Of a stretch of DNA of 64,000 bases, positions 59,500-64,000 are shown piece after piece. How positions within the stretch are numbered: the first letter of the stretch is position 1; every line of letters starts with the position of its first letter. The stretch comes from Primulina eburnea. Taxonomy: Eukaryota; Streptophyta; Magnoliopsida; Lamiales; Gesneriaceae. The notes beneath the pieces were generated by a model. That model saw only the letters and a program-made list of their open reading frames with translations. It ran no database searches and was not told the DNA's origin. The translations under genes and the position numbers were made by a program. The DNA is taken from NCBI RefSeq assembly GCF_022965805.1, contig NC_133103.1, positions 28,076,329-28,140,328 on the forward strand. Direction: 5' to 3'.

Positions 59500-61260
59500 G
59501 GTTCCCTTTTATAATTTCTTATAGACTGATACTGATTGAATTGAGAGAATTGAAAAATCAGTTGAAAGAATTATTGTCTAAGAGTTAGAGTTACAGTTGA
59601 TTATATGTTTCTCTGGAAAGTATTTCAGTTCCGATTATGGATTGATAGATCCTGTGTTCAGCAATATTCTGAAGACCTTATGCTCGTTTTATCTATGACA
59701 TTTTGATATATTCGCAGCGTATGATTGAATTGAATATTCTGGGAACTGAGATTGTGGTATACAGAATTGTTCGGATATGAATCTCGATTGTGACAGATTG
59801 TATTCAGAGTCTATGATATCTGAAGATAGTATACTGACTGACTTATAGTACTGTTGAGACAGGGATCAGTGACTGAGAATGGCATGGAATATGACAGAAT
59901 TTCAGAGATGTCAGAAATGTCAGAGATTGCTCTTATGCAGTCATTAGATTTGCATTGCTTATTGATATTCTGAATCTGATCTAATATTATTATCATTCTG
60001 AGTCTGTGTTTGATATCGATTGTTATGAACCGTTGAGATTATATACAGTTCAGTCGAGTCAGAACTGATTTTGAAGATTAAAGCAGTTCAGAAATGGAAT
60101 CAGACTGTTCAGAACTTGATTTTGATAGTTAGAACAGTGTGTCAGAGCTGAATACCAGGTAGGTAATATTTTATTTTATATTATTAGCTGATTTGTTTGG
60201 GTCAGATATTCGAATTTGAATGACAGGTATTGTCAGATACACACAGTAGTAGATTCAGTACTATTCGGGTAACAGGAAATGTGTGGTAATTCGAATGGAT
60301 AGTTGTGATATAAACATATGAAATCAGTTATGTCAGAATTTGGTATCGAAATGTCTAAATCGCTGACTGATGAAGATAGAAAGATAGAAACCAAGAGATT
60401 GATTATCTGGATTATTTATTTTTAAATAGAAATGGGAGTACATTTCTATGGATTTGGTGATGGAATCACCGAAATTTTGTCCAGATTGTAACAGTAGGTG
60501 GTTATGATTGAACGATTGTTCAAATCTGCCTATGTTATATTGTACAGGATGACGTACAAATATGACCAGACGACTAAGAAGTATGTCAGAAACGGGGGTC
60601 AGATTGTACTGAATGCCAAAGTTAATTATGTCAGACTGTGATTTTCGTTTGATTTTGTACTTTTGGCTGAGTGTACAGCATGACTGTTCACCTATGATTT
60701 ATAGATTGAAGGATAGTCAGAGTGAACTATCCTGATACGGGAGGATATCCAGGAAATGTAGTGCTTGATTTTAGCACTAGTTTACATGATTCATTGTTGC
60801 TTGTGAATTATTGTACAATAATAGCTATTAGATGAGTATGGAAATAGCTCTAGTTGAAGTATTGTACAGTGAGAACTGCTATTTTCCTTCGTATGGAAAT
60901 GATATTGCAGTGTTACCTGAGATCAGATTTGATAAATCAGAAGACATAAATTTATAAGCCAACGTCGGACGATGACTGTTGGTAATTGAAGCCGAAGATA
61001 TAATATATCTTTGCTTGAGATAAACAGATTTGATAACAGCTGATGGTCCTGATAGGTGATGAGCTGTAGATTGGTTTATACGGATGTTGTATAACCAGTA
61101 ATGCGAGATTGATTCTGTCAGAAGAACTGGAGAAGAAGTATTATGACATTATACTTCGTGAATTCTTATTCCAGACTGGAATCAGATATTTGAGTTTTGG
61201 TTTAAACTCTGTACACATTTCTTCTGAGATATCTGAATTGATTGTTGTGAGTTCGAGGAC
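59500..61260 (+). pseudogene. Eroded pol remnants of element A
   Basis: Pieces readable in changing frames: ELRELKNQLKELLSK (RT entry, about 59537), ARFIYDILIYSQR (RT active site with Tyr for the first Asp, about 59685), SAYVILYRMTYKYDQTTKKY (integrase core, about 60520), and a C-terminal end near 61120-61260. Large deletions and stops separate them. No functional protein is possible. Confidence 0.75.
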
Positions 61261-61285
61261 GAACTCAGATCTAAGGGGGGAGAAA

Positions 61286-63607
61286 TGTAATGCCCGGAAA
61301 TTTAATCCTAGTAATCCGTAATTATTGATGTATAATTGATGCGATTATGAAAGGATTAATCGGGACACGGTTTGAGATAACGGGTGAAAATTAAATGTGC
61401 GAGAACAGTAGCCTCGGCGCACATGCGCGGTTATACGCGCGCACATGCACGAGAAATTCAGTGGAGTCGACGCAAATGCGCGATGAAGATGCGCGCACAT
61501 GCGCGGAAACTCCAGAAGGCTTCGCGCATATGCGCGGAAACGAGTCGCGCATATGCGCGAGCTGCCGAGAATTTCACCGCGAAGACCAGTAGGTCTCGCG
61601 CATATGCGCCGGTAGTGTCGCGCATATGCGCGAGACATGCAGCGTGAAAGATCACCACTTGGCGGGTTGCAGGTCGTGTGTGTATATATATATATATATA
61701 TACAGTAACGTAAATGAAGAGATAAAAATCGAAAATTCAGGGGAAATATTGCTTCTTGATTTTAGAATTGGATTTGCGATCGATCCGTCCGTCTGATTTG
61801 GAATCCGACTTCGGTACCGAGTTCCTAGCGACGTAGGCTACAACTGGACGTAAGTTTTGCTACGTTTTGACATGCGTTGAAATTATGCTATTGTCAGAAT
61901 TGAATGGAATTCATATATGATGTTCTTGACATGTTAGACATCGTAGAATCGAAGTCAGATTAAGAAACGGACTGATTATGGAATTGTTATGAATTTTTGG
62001 GATATATTGATTTATACCGGACATAGTTGAATTATGATGGGATTATGGATTGTACTGGATATGGGTTATGAATTGTAACTATTATTTGTGATGTTTGGAC
62101 TGTTGGGGTTATCCAGACAGTATTGTTATGCCGTCGAAACATCAGTTGGTTGGTATTGATCAGATTCGGTATTGATTTAGATTGGATTGTGATACCATAT
62201 GTCGATTGGCATTAATCATATTATGTGTTTTGATTTGATTATTAATCAGAACAAGTATTGAATTGAATTGTGTATTGATATTATACCTATTCAATTGTTA
62301 TTACCAGATTGGGAATGGACCGAGATAGAGTCGGGACTTCTTCTTCTTCTTCTTCTGAGCGAGAAGATAAAGGTATAAATTAATGTTGAGTTGGGATTGC
62401 ACAACTCGAGGGAGGTTTGACTCGAGTTTCCCTAAATCACATACTTTACCTTATTGCATTGATATTCGCATTAAGTTGATTGATGTACTTGTTCTCTTGA
62501 TATTAGATGACAGGTATTAGACGAGTTATCTTGTGACAGAAGTGCCGGATAGTGGTTGTATCGCCACGGCACATTGCACGATGTCTCAAGATAGGATATT
62601 AGCGATAGAGCTACAGCCTAGACGGATAGGTCAGGACACTGGATGTTTGGTTATATCGAGTAATGGAATCTATTACGGAATTCGATATAGGAACACCATA
62701 TTTGGTTATATCGAGTAATGGAATCTATTACGGAATTCGATATAGGAACACCATATTTGGTTATATCGAGTAAAGGGTATTGGAATTCTTCTATTACGGA
62801 ATTCGATATAGGAATACCAGGGCACTGGTTATATCGAGTAATAGAGATTATGGTTCCCTCCTTTACGGAATTCGATATAGGAATACCACATCTGGAAACC
62901 GGGATCCCTAGACTAGGATTGAGTCTAGTCTAAAATGTAGAGTCACTGGATTGAGTGACAGTTATATCTTATGGTATTGATTAATACTGATATATGTTCC
63001 TGAATATAATTATGTTCCTGATATTGGTACATGTTTAGAATAGGAATTATTCTTGATATTGATTTATGTTCCTGATATTGGTACATGCCTAGAATAGGAT
63101 TTGTTCTAGATATTGAATTATGTTCCTGACTAAGGTACATGTTTAGAATATGATTTATTCTTGTTATTGATTTATATCATGAGGTTGATATAGGATATGA
63201 TTGTGTTATATGCTCTTATATGATTTATATGATTGCATGTATACATGATTTATACTGGGATATCTATATCTCACCGGAGTTATCCGGCTGTTGTCTTGTT
63301 TGTATGTGTGCATGGCAACAGGTGGGTTAGAACCAGGGTCAAGAAGAGATCGAGGCTGGACTAAATAGCGTGGAGATCCGGGCTTCAGAAGCAGCTTAGG
63401 ATTCAGGACTGACATGTAGTTGAACCTAGTTGAATTATTGTAGATTATACAATAATTGTATGTCATGGTTAATATGTAATTTGAATTTAATTACATTACG
63501 TTTCCGCTTTGCATTTTAAAAAAAAAAATTTTTAGACCCTGTTTATTATGAATGATTTAATATTCCTAAAGACGATTAAGGAATGGATTAGCGTCCGGGT
63601 CCCCACA
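61286..63607 (+). repeat. 3' LTR of element A
   Basis: 2322 bp, same ends and repeat order as the 5' LTR, with an extra 22-bp palindromic unit near 61430 and a slightly shorter TA tract (61681-61702). Confidence 0.95.
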
Positions 63608-64000
63608 CTTGGTTTCTGAAGATCTGTGAAAATATTTTTCATCATACTATTCCAAATTGGTTTTATATATGGTGGAAAATATTTGGTCCATCTGCAAAGA
63701 TTTTGCCAGAGGTTTTTATAAAACCTCTGAATACATGGTTAAATGTGGCCCCATGCATAAAGAAATCATTTTCTGAACATCGGATTGACAGCAAGACTTT
63801 ATGTCTATTCTTCATGGAATTTGGAATTCCATGGATCTGGAGATGGCAACCAGAATGTGATTATACTGAGGAAGGAATCCCTTGTTTAAAAAGAGTCAGT
63901 TATACTAAATTCTAGGATAAAATGTTACGAGAAGATCCAGCAACTGGAAAACTTCATGGTCATGAAACTCTTCTAACTATGGAGGAAAAAATTTCTTTAT
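63608..64000 (+). pseudogene. Third pararetroviral frame, continuation, runs off the window
   Basis: After the second CTTGG copy the same reading frame resumes, aromatic-rich (IPNWFYIWWKIFG, FFMEFGIPWIWRW), with one TAG at 63913-63915 and then open to base 64000. The exact fit of frame and target duplication shows that element A inserted into this gene. Including the 5' part, at least about 355 codons are present. Role unknown. Confidence 0.72.

Larger units (their letters stand above)
55920..63607 (+). mobile_element. Element A: gypsy element with young LTRs and eroded internal region
   Basis: LTRs lie at 55920-58223 and 61286-63607, the primer site at 58229-58240 and the polypurine tract CTAAGGGGGGAGAAA at 61271-61285. 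The target duplication CTTGG is perfect (55915-55919 and 63608-63612). The internal part is only about 3.06 kb and holds scattered pieces of gag, RT, integrase and the C-terminal end with many stops. The LTRs differ by few substitutions and one extra 22-bp palindromic unit in the 3' copy. Confidence 0.95.

Overview
This window is nuclear DNA of a flowering plant, most likely a eudicot. It is almost entirely nested retroelements, and I see one plausible host gene. The evidence is plant Ty3/gypsy lineages (Tat-like and chromovirus/Tekay-like), a SIRE-type Ty1/copia end, TRIMs, a Helitron, an endogenous pararetrovirus, and a glycine-rich protein gene with the plant cysteine-rich tail. The species cannot be fixed from the sequence.

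Layout, left to right. (1) 1-10410: a minus-strand Tat-like gypsy element ('T') whose 3' LTR lies off the left edge. It has dual RNase H domains, a 102-bp tandem array, and two plus-strand (antisense) reading frames with their own promoter-like sequence. (2) 10418-11294: a minus-strand glycine-rich protein gene. It has element T in its 3' end, a solo LTR in its intron and another LTR just upstream of its TATA box. (3) 11429-~23085: an LTR of family 'A', split by a complete gypsy element of family 'B' (11958-22402, target duplication GTACA) with a GT-AG intron between gag and protease. (4) 23086-26746: AT-rich sequence with two head-to-head TRIMs and a solo TRIM LTR. (5) 26747-35883: solo LTR 'D', a small Athila-like fragment, and a solo A LTR that holds a solo B LTR and an inverted SINE-like composite. 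(6) 35884-38442: low-copy sequence with a small Helitron. (7) 38443-40156: the 3' end of a SIRE-like copia element with an env-like frame. (8) 40157-~49708: gypsy element 'C' (minus), whose 5' LTR holds a solo LTR 'E' containing a 5S-rRNA-like stretch. (9) ~49709-64000: an endogenous caulimovirid with three consecutive frames (movement protein; coat-protease-RT-RNase H; third frame of unknown role). Its third frame is split by a recent element A (55920-63607, target duplication CTTGG).

The insertion order can be read from the nesting. SIRE-like copia came first, then element C, then the pararetrovirus (joined inside an AT-rich tract of C's LTR), then element A. Separately, A LTRs were hit twice by B. 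Nearly all element genes carry stops and frameshifts, so they are relics. The LTR pairs of A and B are still very alike, so those insertions are comparatively young.

The points I find most worth following are these: the antisense spliced gene pair of element T; the intron in element B; a hairpin block shared at the same place by three otherwise different LTR families; palindrome arrays just upstream of the TATA tracts of A LTRs; the third pararetroviral frame; and the host gene enclosed by three separate LTR insertions. All similarity statements are by eye; no search was run.
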